37,530 bases of DNA from Anaerolineae bacterium (GTDB lineage: Bacteria; Chloroflexota; Anaerolineae; UBA4142; SHND01), in contig JADZCJ010000004.1 in NCBI GenBank assembly GCA_020851635.1, forward strand, positions 1 through 37,530, given 5' to 3'. Shown in pieces: positions 24,726 through 33,085 of the stretch. Within the stretch, counting starts at the first letter, position 1. Every line of letters starts with the position of its first letter. A program made the translations under genes and the position numbers. The notes below the pieces were generated by a model. That model was not told the origin of the DNA. It did no database searches and saw nothing but the letters and a program-made list of their open reading frames with translations.

Positions 24726-24842
24726 CGTAGGCAACGCTCGCCGCAACATTCCCCACCACACCACCACCCACGTAAGGAACGCTCGCCACAGCGTTCCCCA
24801 CCACACCACCACCCGCGCTACACGCTCGCCGCAGCGTTCTCC
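24726..24842. repeat. 45-bp direct tandem repeat, two full and one partial copy
   Basis: Copies at 24726-24770 and 24771-24815 share CAACGCTCGCC/GAACGCTCGCC and CCCCACCACACCACCACCC, and a partial third copy runs to about 24842. The spacing is continuous, with no unique spacers. An apparent reading frame across it on the minus strand (Trp/Val-rich) looks like repeat translation, not a gene. Confidence 0.8.
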
Positions 24843-24940
24843 TATCCTTTGGGACCGAACCCGCGTTCGTTCCCTACCAAGCCCCATCCGTCTGCGTTCG
24901 CCTCCGACCGCCCGACGGTTGACCACTGCCCTTCTCTCCC

Positions 24941-25390
24941 TCATGTCTCACACTCTTCCCCCTCCAACACCCTCTTGATATTTCCCAACCCCGCCTCAAT
25001 ATCCCGCTTCAGACCCGAAGCGATAAACGGCTCCGCCAATTTCATCAGCCCCTTCGGGTCCAAGGTGAAATCCAGCGTCAGCCGCGTCCCCTCGGGCACA
25101 GCGACGAACTCGTACGATCCATACGCGTTCATCGCGTCTCCGGGAAGTGTGCGGTATCCTATCTTCTGATTCGATTCCAGCGCCGAAACCTCCGTCACCA
25201 TTTCCCGTTTGACCCCCATCGCGCTCCGCATCTCAAAAATCTGCGTGCCAAGGTGCAGCGGACCATCCGGCGACTGTCGGACCCTCAACAGCGCCGGATC
25301 ATAACGCATCCGATTTTTCGGAACGCTCATAAAGGCAAACACTTGCTCGACCGGGCAACGGATCACAATACTCGCTGTGTGATGAATCAT
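24941..25390 (-). CDS. SRPBCC (START-like) superfamily protein
   Basis: Protein of 149 residues with the helix-grip fold of polyketide-cyclase/START-like proteins. It starts MIHHTASIVIRCPVEQVFAFM, the usual first strand and helix, and continues with alternating strands and a long C-terminal amphipathic helix (LMKLAEPFIASGLKRDIEAG). The ATG at 25390 follows GGGAGG by seven bases; a start 33 bases upstream would precede this site and is rejected. The family binds hydrophobic ligands in a central cavity, but members differ widely in role. It follows the ANTAR regulator on the same strand, beyond a terminator, so it is probably transcribed separately. Confidence 0.85.
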   Translation of the reverse strand: MIHHTASIVIRCPVEQVFAFMSVPKNRMRYDPALLRVRQSPDGPLHLGTQIFEMRSAMGVKREMVTEVSALESNQKIGYRTLPGDAMNAYGSYEFVAVPEGTRLTLDFTLDPKGLMKLAEPFIASGLKRDIEAGLGNIKRVLEGEECET

Positions 25391-25502
25391 CGGCGGTCCT
25401 CCCGATTCTTTCAATTCTCTCAACGTATAAATCCTCGCGTCCGCTCGCGATTATACCCTCCCGCCATTCCGCCTTCAATCGTCCCGCGCGTCCCACAGAG
25501 AT

Positions 25503-25534
25503 ACAAAAAAAAGAGGCGGCTACCCTTTGCCGCC
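25503..25534 (-). terminator. Rho-independent terminator overlapping the ANTAR gene stop
   Basis: On the minus strand GGCGGC (25534-25529) and GCCGCC (25520-25515) pair across an eight-base loop that contains the TAG stop, followed by TCTTTTTTTTG. The stop codon of the regulator lies inside the hairpin. Confidence 0.85.
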
Positions 25535-26119
25535 CCCTTTTTTCGCTCTACTCTCTTTCTCATGCCGGTCCAAAATTTCCTGCGCCACCTGCTGCATCGT
25601 CACTCGCCGCGAACGACTGGCGCGGTGAATCTTGTTGAACGCCTGCTGTTCGGTCAGATTCTGCTGCTCTATCAACACATACTTGGCTCGATCCACCACC
25701 TCCCGCGCCTCCAAACTCCTCGTCAGGTCCTGCGCCTGCCGCTGCAGTTTTTGCCATTCTTTGAAACGCGTCACTGCCAAAGCGAGCGTCGCGTCCAGCA
25801 ATTCTTCCTTGACCGGTTTCACCAGATAGCCAAACACCGCTGCTTCGCGCGCCTCGTTCACCAGTTCGCGTTGACTAAAAGCGGTCAACATCACCACCGG
25901 CGTCGGTCGCTCTTGCATGATTCTGCGCGCCGCCGCCAGACCATCCATCCCCGGCATCTTGATATCCATCAAGATCACATCCGGGCGCTCGCTGCGCATC
26001 ATCTCTATCGCCGACGCGCCGTCCGTTGCCGTCGCCACGACCTTGTGCCCCTTGTCCTCCAACATCGTGCGCAAGCCCATGCGGATTACCGCCTCATCAT
26101 CTGCAATCAAAACCCTCAT
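25520..26119 (-). CDS. Response regulator with ANTAR RNA-binding domain
   Basis: Receiver plus ANTAR protein of 199 residues. The receiver domain (1-120) has phospho-acceptor Asp52 in VILMDIKMPGMDG and the lysine in YLVKPVKEE. The ANTAR domain (about 125-185) has DLTRSLEAREVVDRAKYVLI and LTEQQAFNKIHRASR, a three-helix domain that binds paired hairpins in mRNA leaders and prevents termination in EutV, NasR and AmiR. A lysine/glycine-rich tail ends the protein. It starts 15 bases after the histidine kinase, with GGGAGGG upstream. Its place after the amt-glnK-glt genes suggests these as targets, and the amtB leader has hexaloop hairpins. Confidence 0.95.
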   Translation of the reverse strand: MRVLIADDEAVIRMGLRTMLEDKGHKVVATATDGASAIEMMRSERPDVILMDIKMPGMDGLAAARRIMQERPTPVVMLTAFSQRELVNEAREAAVFGYLVKPVKEELLDATLALAVTRFKEWQKLQRQAQDLTRSLEAREVVDRAKYVLIEQQNLTEQQAFNKIHRASRSRRVTMQQVAQEILDRHEKESRAKKGGGKG

Positions 26120-26134
26120 CCGACCAACCCTCCC

Positions 26135-27799
26135 TCAGCGACTCGGACTGCTGCCGGTTTTCATTTTGGGAATCTTGAGAGTCGCCATCGTGCCGCGTTT
26201 CCCGCGCCGGTTCGCAATCTTGAACTCGCCGCGCAAGTCCTCGATCAAACCCTCGACAATCCGCAAACCCAGCGAATCACTTATCTTGAATCCGTCCGGC
26301 AGCCCGCCGCCCGTGTCTTGTACCGTGATTTTGCAAGACGTCGCGGTCTCTGACAACACCACATTCACCACCCCGCGATCCATGCGTTCGAATCCATGTT
26401 CCAACGCATTCTGGACCAGCTCGTTCACGGCGAGGGTCAACGTGGTCGCGGGTTGCGACGGCAGTCGAATATCCGCGCCCCGCACATGAATTTCAATCGC
26501 CTTGTCGGGATGCGCCATCGTCTGGTGCGCCATGAACGCGGTCTGCTGAATCAATTCGCGCACGCCAATCACGCGAAACCCGTCCTGCGACAATGCTTCG
26601 TGCACGGCGGCGATGCCCATGATCCGATTGATCGTCTGCGTCAAGACAACGCCCGCATCCAATTTACTGGCATCGCGCAGCTGCATCCGCAGCAGCATTG
26701 CCACGGTCTGCAGATTGTTCTTGATGCGATGGTGCATTTCGCGCACCAGCATCGAGCTCATGGCAAGGTTTGCGTTTTCCAGCGCAAGCGCGGTCTGATT
26801 TGCCAGCGTGGAAAACAACTCGATTTCTTTGGGCGTAAATTCGTGAATGCGGTTCAGATAGCAATTGAACGCCCCAATCACCTTGCCGCGCACGCTCACG
26901 GGCACCGACAAAAAAGAATGCAGCCCCTCGCGTTTTGCCAGCGCGCGATTCTTGTAGGATGGCTCCTCTTGCAGATCACGCACCACGACCGGCGCGCCGC
27001 TTTGAATCGCGCGTCCGGTCAAACTTGTGCTGACATCAATGGGCAGGACCTCGGCATGTTCCCGTTCAAGCCCGTGGGTGGCGCGCAGCCCCAGCGCGTC
27101 ATTCTCCTCGTCAAACAGCAGCAGCGTCGTGCCCTGCGCTCCCATGATCTGCGCCGCCATTTCGCAAATCACCGCCAGCATCTCATCCAAAAAAATCGGT
27201 TCGGTGATGGTCTTGCTGATCTGCGCCAGCGTGGCAAGCTCGTTGACCTGCCGCTGCAAGCCATCCAAAAGCTCGGCGCGTTCCAACGCCGCCGCCGCCA
27301 GTTCGCCGATCAATTCGAGCAAATCAATCTCGCTCGTCGTCCAGTCGCGGAACCGCCGCGTTTGGACGTTCATGGCGCCAATGACATTCCCGCGGCTGAT
27401 GAGGGGCACCGCCGCCAGCGACTTGAAACTCTCTTCACCCGTGCCCGGCACATATTTGAAACGCGGGTCATTCGGCGCGTCGCGCACCGCCTCCGCTTTG
27501 CCCGATTCCACTGCCGCGCCCGTAATCCCTTCGCCCCTTTGCAGCGTTCCGACATTGATCGCAGCCGGCGACAAACCCGTGCTCGCCTTGAGCACCAGCA
27601 GATTCCGCTTCTTGTCCCACAAATAGATCGAACACGAATCCAGCTCCATCACCTCTGTCGTCGTCTCGGTGATTTTGTGCAGGGTCGTGTTCAAATCAAA
27701 CGCCGCACTCAGCGCCGCGCCGATATTGTGCAGAGCTCTCAGTTCGGCGCGCGGGTCAGAAATGCGGCGATGCAGTTCGGGTTTGGTCGAGCGGGGCAT
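26135..27799 (-). CDS. GAF-GAF sensor histidine kinase (HisKA_2 type)
   Basis: Soluble kinase of 554 residues with no membrane segment. Two GAF domains cover about residues 20-165 and 185-340. A HisKA_2 dimerisation/phosphotransfer segment follows, with the phospho-acceptor His in VREMHHRIKNNLQTVAMLL (about 355). The HATPase domain has NELVQNALEHG (N box), VQDTGGGLPDG and SLGLRIVEGL. This kinase subclass commonly partners ANTAR regulators, as in EutW/EutV, and here the ANTAR gene follows after 15 bases. The signal is unknown; GAF domains may bind a small metabolite or sense redox. The 115-base gap to the glutamate synthase fragment upstream contains short GC palindromes but no clear promoter. 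Confidence 0.94.
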   Translation of the reverse strand: MPRSTKPELHRRISDPRAELRALHNIGAALSAAFDLNTTLHKITETTTEVMELDSCSIYLWDKKRNLLVLKASTGLSPAAINVGTLQRGEGITGAAVESGKAEAVRDAPNDPRFKYVPGTGEESFKSLAAVPLISRGNVIGAMNVQTRRFRDWTTSEIDLLELIGELAAAALERAELLDGLQRQVNELATLAQISKTITEPIFLDEMLAVICEMAAQIMGAQGTTLLLFDEENDALGLRATHGLEREHAEVLPIDVSTSLTGRAIQSGAPVVVRDLQEEPSYKNRALAKREGLHSFLSVPVSVRGKVIGAFNCYLNRIHEFTPKEIELFSTLANQTALALENANLAMSSMLVREMHHRIKNNLQTVAMLLRMQLRDASKLDAGVVLTQTINRIMGIAAVHEALSQDGFRVIGVRELIQQTAFMAHQTMAHPDKAIEIHVRGADIRLPSQPATTLTLAVNELVQNALEHGFERMDRGVVNVVLSETATSCKITVQDTGGGLPDGFKISDSLGLRIVEGLIEDLRGEFKIANRRGKRGTMATLKIPKMKTGSSPSR

Positions 27800-27914
27800 G
27801 TCAAATCGCTTTTCCGACTGCGCGAACGTCCGTTTCGCTCACGGAATTTTCTCCAAATATACAACGCCGCGACATCGGCGCACATTGCGCGACATACGAT
27901 AAACATTCACCCTT

Positions 27915-28790
27915 TTATTTCGGGACCACTCGCCAAAAATACTTGCTCGTGTCGCCCCAGCGCCAGTCCAGCACCTGTGCATAGCGGCTCTGGGTGGCAG
28001 CCGCATGTCCCTTGACGCACTCGCGCAGCCACGCTTCATCTTCTTCGCTGTCGAGCCGCTCCAACTTGACCATGTCGGGATTGAGCCGCGCGGGCAGTTT
28101 GTTGTCGCGATCATACACAAATGCAATCCCGCCGCTCATCCCCGCGCCAAAATTCCTGCCAAAATCGCCCAGAATGACGACGGTCCCACCCGTCATGTAT
28201 TCGCAGGCGTGGTCGCCCACGCCTTCAATCACTGCGACCGCGCCGCTGTTGCGGACACAAAATCGCTCGCCCGCTTGACCTGCCGCATACAACGTGCCCC
28301 CGGTCGCGCCATAGAGCACCGTATTGCCGAGGATGGCGTTCTCGTTCGATTCGAATGTGGCGCTGCGCGGCGGACGAATCACTATCTCGCCGCCACCCAT
28401 GCCCTTGCCCACGTAATCGTTCGCTTCACCGACCACAATCAGCTGCATCCCATTGATGCAAAATGCGCCAAAACTCTGTCCCGCGCTGCCCTCGAACGTT
28501 GCGACAACCGTCTTGTCCCGCAGACCCGCATCGGTATATTTTTGCGCGATATAGCCCGCCAGCCGCGCCCCCACGGCGCGGTCGGTGTTGCGAATCGCCG
28601 CCTTGAATTCAACGGGTTTCTTTTCATCCACCGCGCGTTTGCAGGCAAGAAACAACGCATTATCCAGTGTTTGACTTTCGGGACGGTCGTTGCGCGGCTG
28701 CTCATTCTTGCGCGATTTGGTCCCCGACGGATCGGGGTCCGCCAGCACACGCGCAAGGTCGAGCGGAAACATTTCATTGGAATCAGACAT
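27915..28790 (-). CDS. Glutamate synthase large subunit, C-terminal GXGXG domain as a separate protein
   Basis: Encodes only the C-terminal GXGXG beta-helix domain of glutamate synthase. Hallmarks are IRNTDRAVGARLAGYIAQ, GSAGQSFGAF, GEANDYVGKGMGGG, NTVLYGATGG and CEYMTGGTVVILG. The last residues WRVVPK match the usual protein end. The domain lies between the glutaminase and FMN sites in the complete enzyme and is structural. The frame is the same as that of the main gltB gene upstream, separated by one TAG (28860-28862). The intervening codons do not resemble conserved linker, so two genes are more likely than a recent nonsense mutation. ATG at 28790 is chosen; an ATG at 28820 is also in frame. 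The product probably assembles with the main subunit. Confidence 0.88.
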   Translation of the reverse strand: MSDSNEMFPLDLARVLADPDPSGTKSRKNEQPRNDRPESQTLDNALFLACKRAVDEKKPVEFKAAIRNTDRAVGARLAGYIAQKYTDAGLRDKTVVATFEGSAGQSFGAFCINGMQLIVVGEANDYVGKGMGGGEIVIRPPRSATFESNENAILGNTVLYGATGGTLYAAGQAGERFCVRNSGAVAVIEGVGDHACEYMTGGTVVILGDFGRNFGAGMSGGIAFVYDRDNKLPARLNPDMVKLERLDSEEDEAWLRECVKGHAAATQSRYAQVLDWRWGDTSKYFWRVVPK

Positions 28791-28859
28791 ATCGAGTTCT
28801 CTTGTTGGCGTTACAACCATCGTCGCGCCCAATTTCCAAAGACCAAACCATCCTCCCGG

Positions 28860-31800
28860 CTAATTCGCAACCTGCGCGGCGGGCGCATACACATACGGTG
28901 GGACGGATGCCGCCGACGGAGGGCGCATCATTTGCTGATACTGTTCGATGTGTGGGCGCGGCGTGTACCCCACCAGGTCCACCCGCCCCACAATCTCGTC
29001 CAGCGAACGCGCGCCAATACGCGCAAGCCACTCGCGCGTTTCCTCGGCAACAAACAAATAATACGCCATCACCCATTCTGCCACCTGCGGGAATTTTTTG
29101 CGCAGTTCCTGCTTTTGCGTCGCAATCCCGACCGGGCAGGTGTTCAGATGACACGCGCGCGCCATGATACAGCCACTCGCAATCAGCGCCGCGGTGCCGA
29201 ACGAAAACTCTTCTGCGCCCAACAGCGCGCCGATTACGACGTGGCGCCCGGTCTTGAATCCACCATCCACACGTAAACGGACGCGTCCCCGCAGATCGTT
29301 GGCTACTAGGACCTGCTGGGTCTCTGCCAGCCCCAATTCCCACGCAATCCCCGCGTGTTTGATCGAGCTTAACGGGGACGCGCCCGTGCCACCGCTGTGA
29401 CCCGAGATGTGAATGACATCGGCGTATGCTTTGGCAACCCCTGCCGCAATGGTGCCGACGCCATTTTGCGCGACCAATTTGACCGATACTTTGGCGCGTG
29501 GATTTATGCGTTTGAGGTCATAGATCAACTGCGCCAGGTCTTCGATCGAATAAATGTCGTGATGCGGCGGCGGCGAAATCAGCGTAATCCCCGGCTGAGC
29601 ATGCCGCACTGCCGCAATCTCCAGACTCACCTTGACGCCGGGCAGTTGTCCCCCTTCGCCCGGTTTCGATCCCTGCGCCATTTTGATTTGCAATTCCGTC
29701 GCGCTCATCAAATATGCGGGCGTCACGCCAAATCGCGCCGAAGCCACCTGCTTGATCGCGCTGTTGTATTCTGTGCCATAGCGCGATGGGTGTTCACCGC
29801 CCTCGCCGCTGTTCGCCAGCGCGCCGAGACGGTTCATCGCTTGACTCAGCGTCTGATGCGCTTCCAGCGAAAGCGCGCCATGCGACATGGCTGCCACGGA
29901 AAAGCGCTTGACCAGCGTCTCGACCGGCTCGACCTCACTCAACGGGACCGGCTCGCGCGGCACAAATTGCAAAAAATCGGCAAGGTCCGTCGCAGGGCGT
30001 TCGTTCACCAACGACGCATAACGCTTGTATTTTTCATACGCTTCTATCCAGTGGGCGCCCTTGTGCGTCTCGAACATAGCAGGTGAGCGCCGGTCAACGC
30101 CGGAACTCGTCTCCAACGCGCCGGGTGTGCGCACCGCATCATGCAGCGCATCCACAATCTCGGGATTAAAGGCATGATATTCCCCGCCCTTTTTGAATTT
30201 GAAATAACCATAATTATAGAGACGTTTCGCGGCGTCGCCGTTCACGCCAAACGCGCGCGCGTGATGGCGCAGCGTCGTATCGGCAATCTCGCCCAGTCCG
30301 ATCCCGCCGACGGACGACGACGTCCCCGTAAAGTATGGCACAATCACCGATTCGTCCAATCCGATACATTCAAACAGCTGCGCGCCGTGATAGGCGTCCA
30401 GCGTGGCAACGCCCATCTTGGACATGATTTTCAAAATGCCCTTGTTGGATGCCGCCGCATAATTTTCCTGCGCGCGGACCGCGTCCAGTTCTATCTTTTT
30501 ACTGCGGCGGTCCTCGAACATAGCGCGGACCGTTGCCAACGCCAGATACGGATTGAACGCGTTTGCGCCATAACCGATCAGACAGGCAAATTGATGCACG
30601 TCGCGCGCCTCACCCGTCTCGCTGATCAGACTCGTCTGCCACCGCAGACCCACCCGCAGCAAATGATGATGCGTCGCGCTCACCGCCAACAGCATCGGCA
30701 TAGGCGCGCGCTGTGCGTTTGTGTTGCGGTCGGACAAAATCAAGACCGTCTTGCCATCGCGAGTCAGACGTTCTGCCTCGGCGCACAGCCGTTCCACCGC
30801 ATCGCCCAAATCTTCGGTCACCGCAAAGGTCGCATCCAATGTCGCCTGCGGAAACTCGCCGCTCAGCGAGCGGATTTGCGCCAACTGCGCCTCTGTCAAG
30901 AACGGCGACAGCAGCTCCAGGAGATGCGCATGGGTCGGCGTCTCTTCCAGAATGTTGCCGCGTCCGCCCAGAAAAACGCGCGTGGACATGATCAATTCCT
31001 CGCGCAGCGGGTCAATCGGCGGATTTGTCACTTCAGCAAACCGTTGGCGAAAAAAATGATACAGCGGGCGATCAAATTCCGACAGAAACGCGTGTGGCGT
31101 ATCGTCACCCATCGCGCCAATTGCTTCCTGCTTGTTTTCCGCCATCGGTTTGAGCAAGACGACCAGCTCTTCGTCGGTATAGCCAAATAGAGATTGTAGG
31201 GTAGAGATTGAGGATTGGAGAGAGATCGGAAATTGGAGATCGAGCTCTTTTTGTTTCCCCGTTTCTCTGTCTGCCTGTTTCAACGTCCGAATATACTCAC
31301 CAACCCAGTGCGCATAAGGACGTCGCGAGGCATAGTGCGCCTTGATCTCGTCGTTCTTCCACAGTTTGTTGTAGTGTAGGTCTGCAACGATCATTTGCCC
31401 CGGACCGAGACGCCCCTTTTGTTTGATCCGCTCCGGCTCGATATCCAGAGCGCCCGCTTCAGATGCCGCCATGGCAAACCCATCGTGCGTCACCAGCCAG
31501 GTCGCGGGACGCAGTCCGTTGCGGTCGAGCGTCATGCCCGCCACGCGCCCATCGGAAAAGCAAATCGCCGCCGGTCCGTCCCACGGCTCCATCAGCGTCG
31601 CGTGATAGCGATAAAATGATTTGACTTCGGGCGCCAGGTCACGCACGTTCTCCCATGCTTCGGGCATCAACATCATAACCGCGTGCGGCAGCTCACGCCC
31701 TCCCAGCGACACCAGCTCCAGCCCATTGTCCAAAATCCCCGAATCGGACGAGCTCACATCCAACAGCGGCTGAAACGAACTCGCATTGGCGCCAAATTCA

Positions 31801-32654
31801 TCATAAAACAGTGACGAGGCAAAAAACGGTTCGCGCGCATTCATCCACGCAATATTGCCGGCGAGCGTATTGATTTCTCCATTATGACAGAGGCGGCGAA
31901 ACGGCTGTGCCAGTTCCCACGACGGAAACGTGTTGGTGCTGTAGCGTTGATGCACCAGCGCCAGCGCAGTCTCGAATGTGGGGTCGCGCAAATCAAAGTA
32001 AAACTGTCCCAGCAGTGGTGAAACAAACAACCCCTTGTAAACAATCGTGCGCGACGAAAGCGATGCCGCATAGAGGCGGCTGACCTTTTCCTTGAGCTTG
32101 AGTCGTTCGATTTCCTTGCGCGCAAAATACACCGCGCGTTCGTACGATTCGCCAATGCCCACGTGCTTGCCGCGCGCAATCAACGCCTGTGCGATATAGG
32201 GGCGCGTCTTGAAGGCATGCTCACCCAACGCGTCCAGATTCACCGGGACCTCGCGCCACATCAACAGCTGCAAATTCCGCCCCGCAAGCGTTCGTTCGAT
32301 GATTGCTTTGGCATGGGCGCGTCCTTCCCTCTCTCGCGGAATAAAAAACATGCCGACCGCGAGATCAGATTCGGGGGGCGGCGCGATCTTGTTTTGTTCC
32401 AGTTCTCGCGCAAAAAATGTATAGGGAAGCTGGGTGAGAATACCCGAGCCGTCACCCGTTTTGCCGTCCGCCGCCACCGCGCCGCGATGCGACAGATGCG
32501 CGATAGTCGTCAGCGCATCTTGCAGCAATTTGTGCGAAGGGCGCGCATGCAAGTCAGCCAAAAAACCGGTGCCGCATGCATCGCGTTCCAAGGCGGGGTC
32601 TGTCAGCAGAATGGGGTGCTGTCCGCGTGGGACAGCACGATCGTCGTGTGGCAT
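28860..32654 (-). CDS. gltB: Glutamate synthase large subunit, glutaminase and FMN domains (lacks GXGXG domain)
   Basis: Makes glutamate from 2-oxoglutarate and glutamine-derived ammonia. The 1264-residue product has a class II glutaminase domain whose nucleophile Cys27 (ERDACGTGFLAD) becomes N-terminal after removal of a 26-residue propeptide. A central domain follows, then an FMN-binding synthase barrel (NSGEGGEHPSRYGTEYNSAI, KPGEGGQLPGVKVS). The 3Fe-4S site CIMARACHLNTCPVG lies near residues 1163-1177. Usual length is about 1500; the missing C-terminal domain is encoded by the next gene. No small subunit GltD is in the window, so the electron donor may be ferredoxin or a GltD encoded elsewhere. 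An in-frame low-complexity insertion sits near residues 470-487. GAGGAG lies eight bases before the ATG. Confidence 0.95.
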   Translation of the reverse strand: MPHDDRAVPRGQHPILLTDPALERDACGTGFLADLHARPSHKLLQDALTTIAHLSHRGAVAADGKTGDGSGILTQLPYTFFARELEQNKIAPPPESDLAVGMFFIPREREGRAHAKAIIERTLAGRNLQLLMWREVPVNLDALGEHAFKTRPYIAQALIARGKHVGIGESYERAVYFARKEIERLKLKEKVSRLYAASLSSRTIVYKGLFVSPLLGQFYFDLRDPTFETALALVHQRYSTNTFPSWELAQPFRRLCHNGEINTLAGNIAWMNAREPFFASSLFYDEFGANASSFQPLLDVSSSDSGILDNGLELVSLGGRELPHAVMMLMPEAWENVRDLAPEVKSFYRYHATLMEPWDGPAAICFSDGRVAGMTLDRNGLRPATWLVTHDGFAMAASEAGALDIEPERIKQKGRLGPGQMIVADLHYNKLWKNDEIKAHYASRRPYAHWVGEYIRTLKQADRETGKQKELDLQFPISLQSSISTLQSLFGYTDEELVVLLKPMAENKQEAIGAMGDDTPHAFLSEFDRPLYHFFRQRFAEVTNPPIDPLREELIMSTRVFLGGRGNILEETPTHAHLLELLSPFLTEAQLAQIRSLSGEFPQATLDATFAVTEDLGDAVERLCAEAERLTRDGKTVLILSDRNTNAQRAPMPMLLAVSATHHHLLRVGLRWQTSLISETGEARDVHQFACLIGYGANAFNPYLALATVRAMFEDRRSKKIELDAVRAQENYAAASNKGILKIMSKMGVATLDAYHGAQLFECIGLDESVIVPYFTGTSSSVGGIGLGEIADTTLRHHARAFGVNGDAAKRLYNYGYFKFKKGGEYHAFNPEIVDALHDAVRTPGALETSSGVDRRSPAMFETHKGAHWIEAYEKYKRYASLVNERPATDLADFLQFVPREPVPLSEVEPVETLVKRFSVAAMSHGALSLEAHQTLSQAMNRLGALANSGEGGEHPSRYGTEYNSAIKQVASARFGVTPAYLMSATELQIKMAQGSKPGEGGQLPGVKVSLEIAAVRHAQPGITLISPPPHHDIYSIEDLAQLIYDLKRINPRAKVSVKLVAQNGVGTIAAGVAKAYADVIHISGHSGGTGASPLSSIKHAGIAWELGLAETQQVLVANDLRGRVRLRVDGGFKTGRHVVIGALLGAEEFSFGTAALIASGCIMARACHLNTCPVGIATQKQELRKKFPQVAEWVMAYYLFVAEETREWLARIGARSLDEIVGRVDLVGYTPRPHIEQYQQMMRPPSAASVPPYVYAPAAQVAN
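31196..31245 (-). repeat. CTCCAATC-type repeat inserted in frame in gltB
   Basis: The codons here read LDLQFPISLQSSISTLQSLF (about residues 470-489), a phase-repeated pattern rather than conserved gltB sequence. The coding strand shows CTCCAATTTCC, CTCCAATCCTC and TCTACCCT elements like those in the intergenic repeat near 22281-22326. Conserved sequence resumes immediately with FGYTDEELVVLLKPMAENKQ. The protein likely tolerates the insert as a surface loop. Confidence 0.6.
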
Positions 32655-32746
32655 CAGCTCGTCTCCTCATATCCCAGCTTTTTCGCCGCTTGATCTTGCG
32701 GGCGCAGGGGCGCCCCTCAAAGGAAAAAGTGTCTTGCGAACGCCCG

Positions 32747-32962
32747 TTACGAACTCGTGTGCGTGTTCGAGTCGGACGCGCGCAGGGATTCGTCACTGGC
32801 GTTCTTGTGCGTCCCCGCCACATATCGCCGCGCGCCTTCGATAAAGATCACTTGTTTGCAAATCACGCAATTGCTCTCGTCCAACGCATACGCAAATGCC
32901 ACTTCTTTGTCAAAGACGTTCGAGACCTGACGAAGATGTTTCTTGCACAAACCGGGTTGCAT
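32747..32962 (-). CDS. Small zinc-ribbon-like protein in the nitrogen operon
   Basis: Unrecognised protein of 71 residues. It has Cys in PGLCKKHLRQV and the pair CVICK in ESNCVICKQVIF, plus His in KKHL, a pattern that could hold one zinc ion. The tail is Ser/Asp/Asn-rich. The ATG at 32962 is chosen; the longer version starts at a TTG inside a large inverted repeat and is rejected. It lies between the PII gene and gltB on the same strand. Its presence in this operon suggests a regulatory or assembly role, which is inference from position only. Confidence 0.6.
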   Translation of the reverse strand: MQPGLCKKHLRQVSNVFDKEVAFAYALDESNCVICKQVIFIEGARRYVAGTHKNASDESLRASDSNTHTSS

Positions 32963-32986
32963 TTTTGATTCTCTTTCTCGCTCCCG

Positions 32987-33024
32987 GGCGTCATCACCCG
33001 TCAACTCGTGCGGGTGATGACGCC
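32987..33024. promoter_or_regulatory. 14-bp perfect inverted repeat between PII and zinc-ribbon genes
   Basis: GGCGTCATCACCCG (32987-33000) and CGGGTGATGACGCC (33011-33024) are exact complements with a ten-base spacer. No T-tract follows on the minus strand, so it is not a standard terminator. In the RNA it would form a strong hairpin about 25 bases before the small gene, possibly a processing, stability or partial attenuation element. Confidence 0.75.
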
Positions 33025-33085
33025 GTTGGGCGATCTGCTACAAATACATAACAACAACTATAGGTCCGACCGGTCCTGAATCCGC

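Noticed and set aside
24726-24842. CRISPR array
   Set aside because: The repeats are contiguous with no unique spacers, and no cas genes are present.
24591-24944. 117-residue minus-strand frame across the tandem repeat
   Set aside because: Its Trp/Val/Arg-rich sequence follows the 45-bp repeat, it has no family signal and it overlaps the DnaA-box region.
28833-28862. Frameshift in gltB
   Set aside because: The two parts are in the same frame, separated by one TAG, so a frameshift is not involved.
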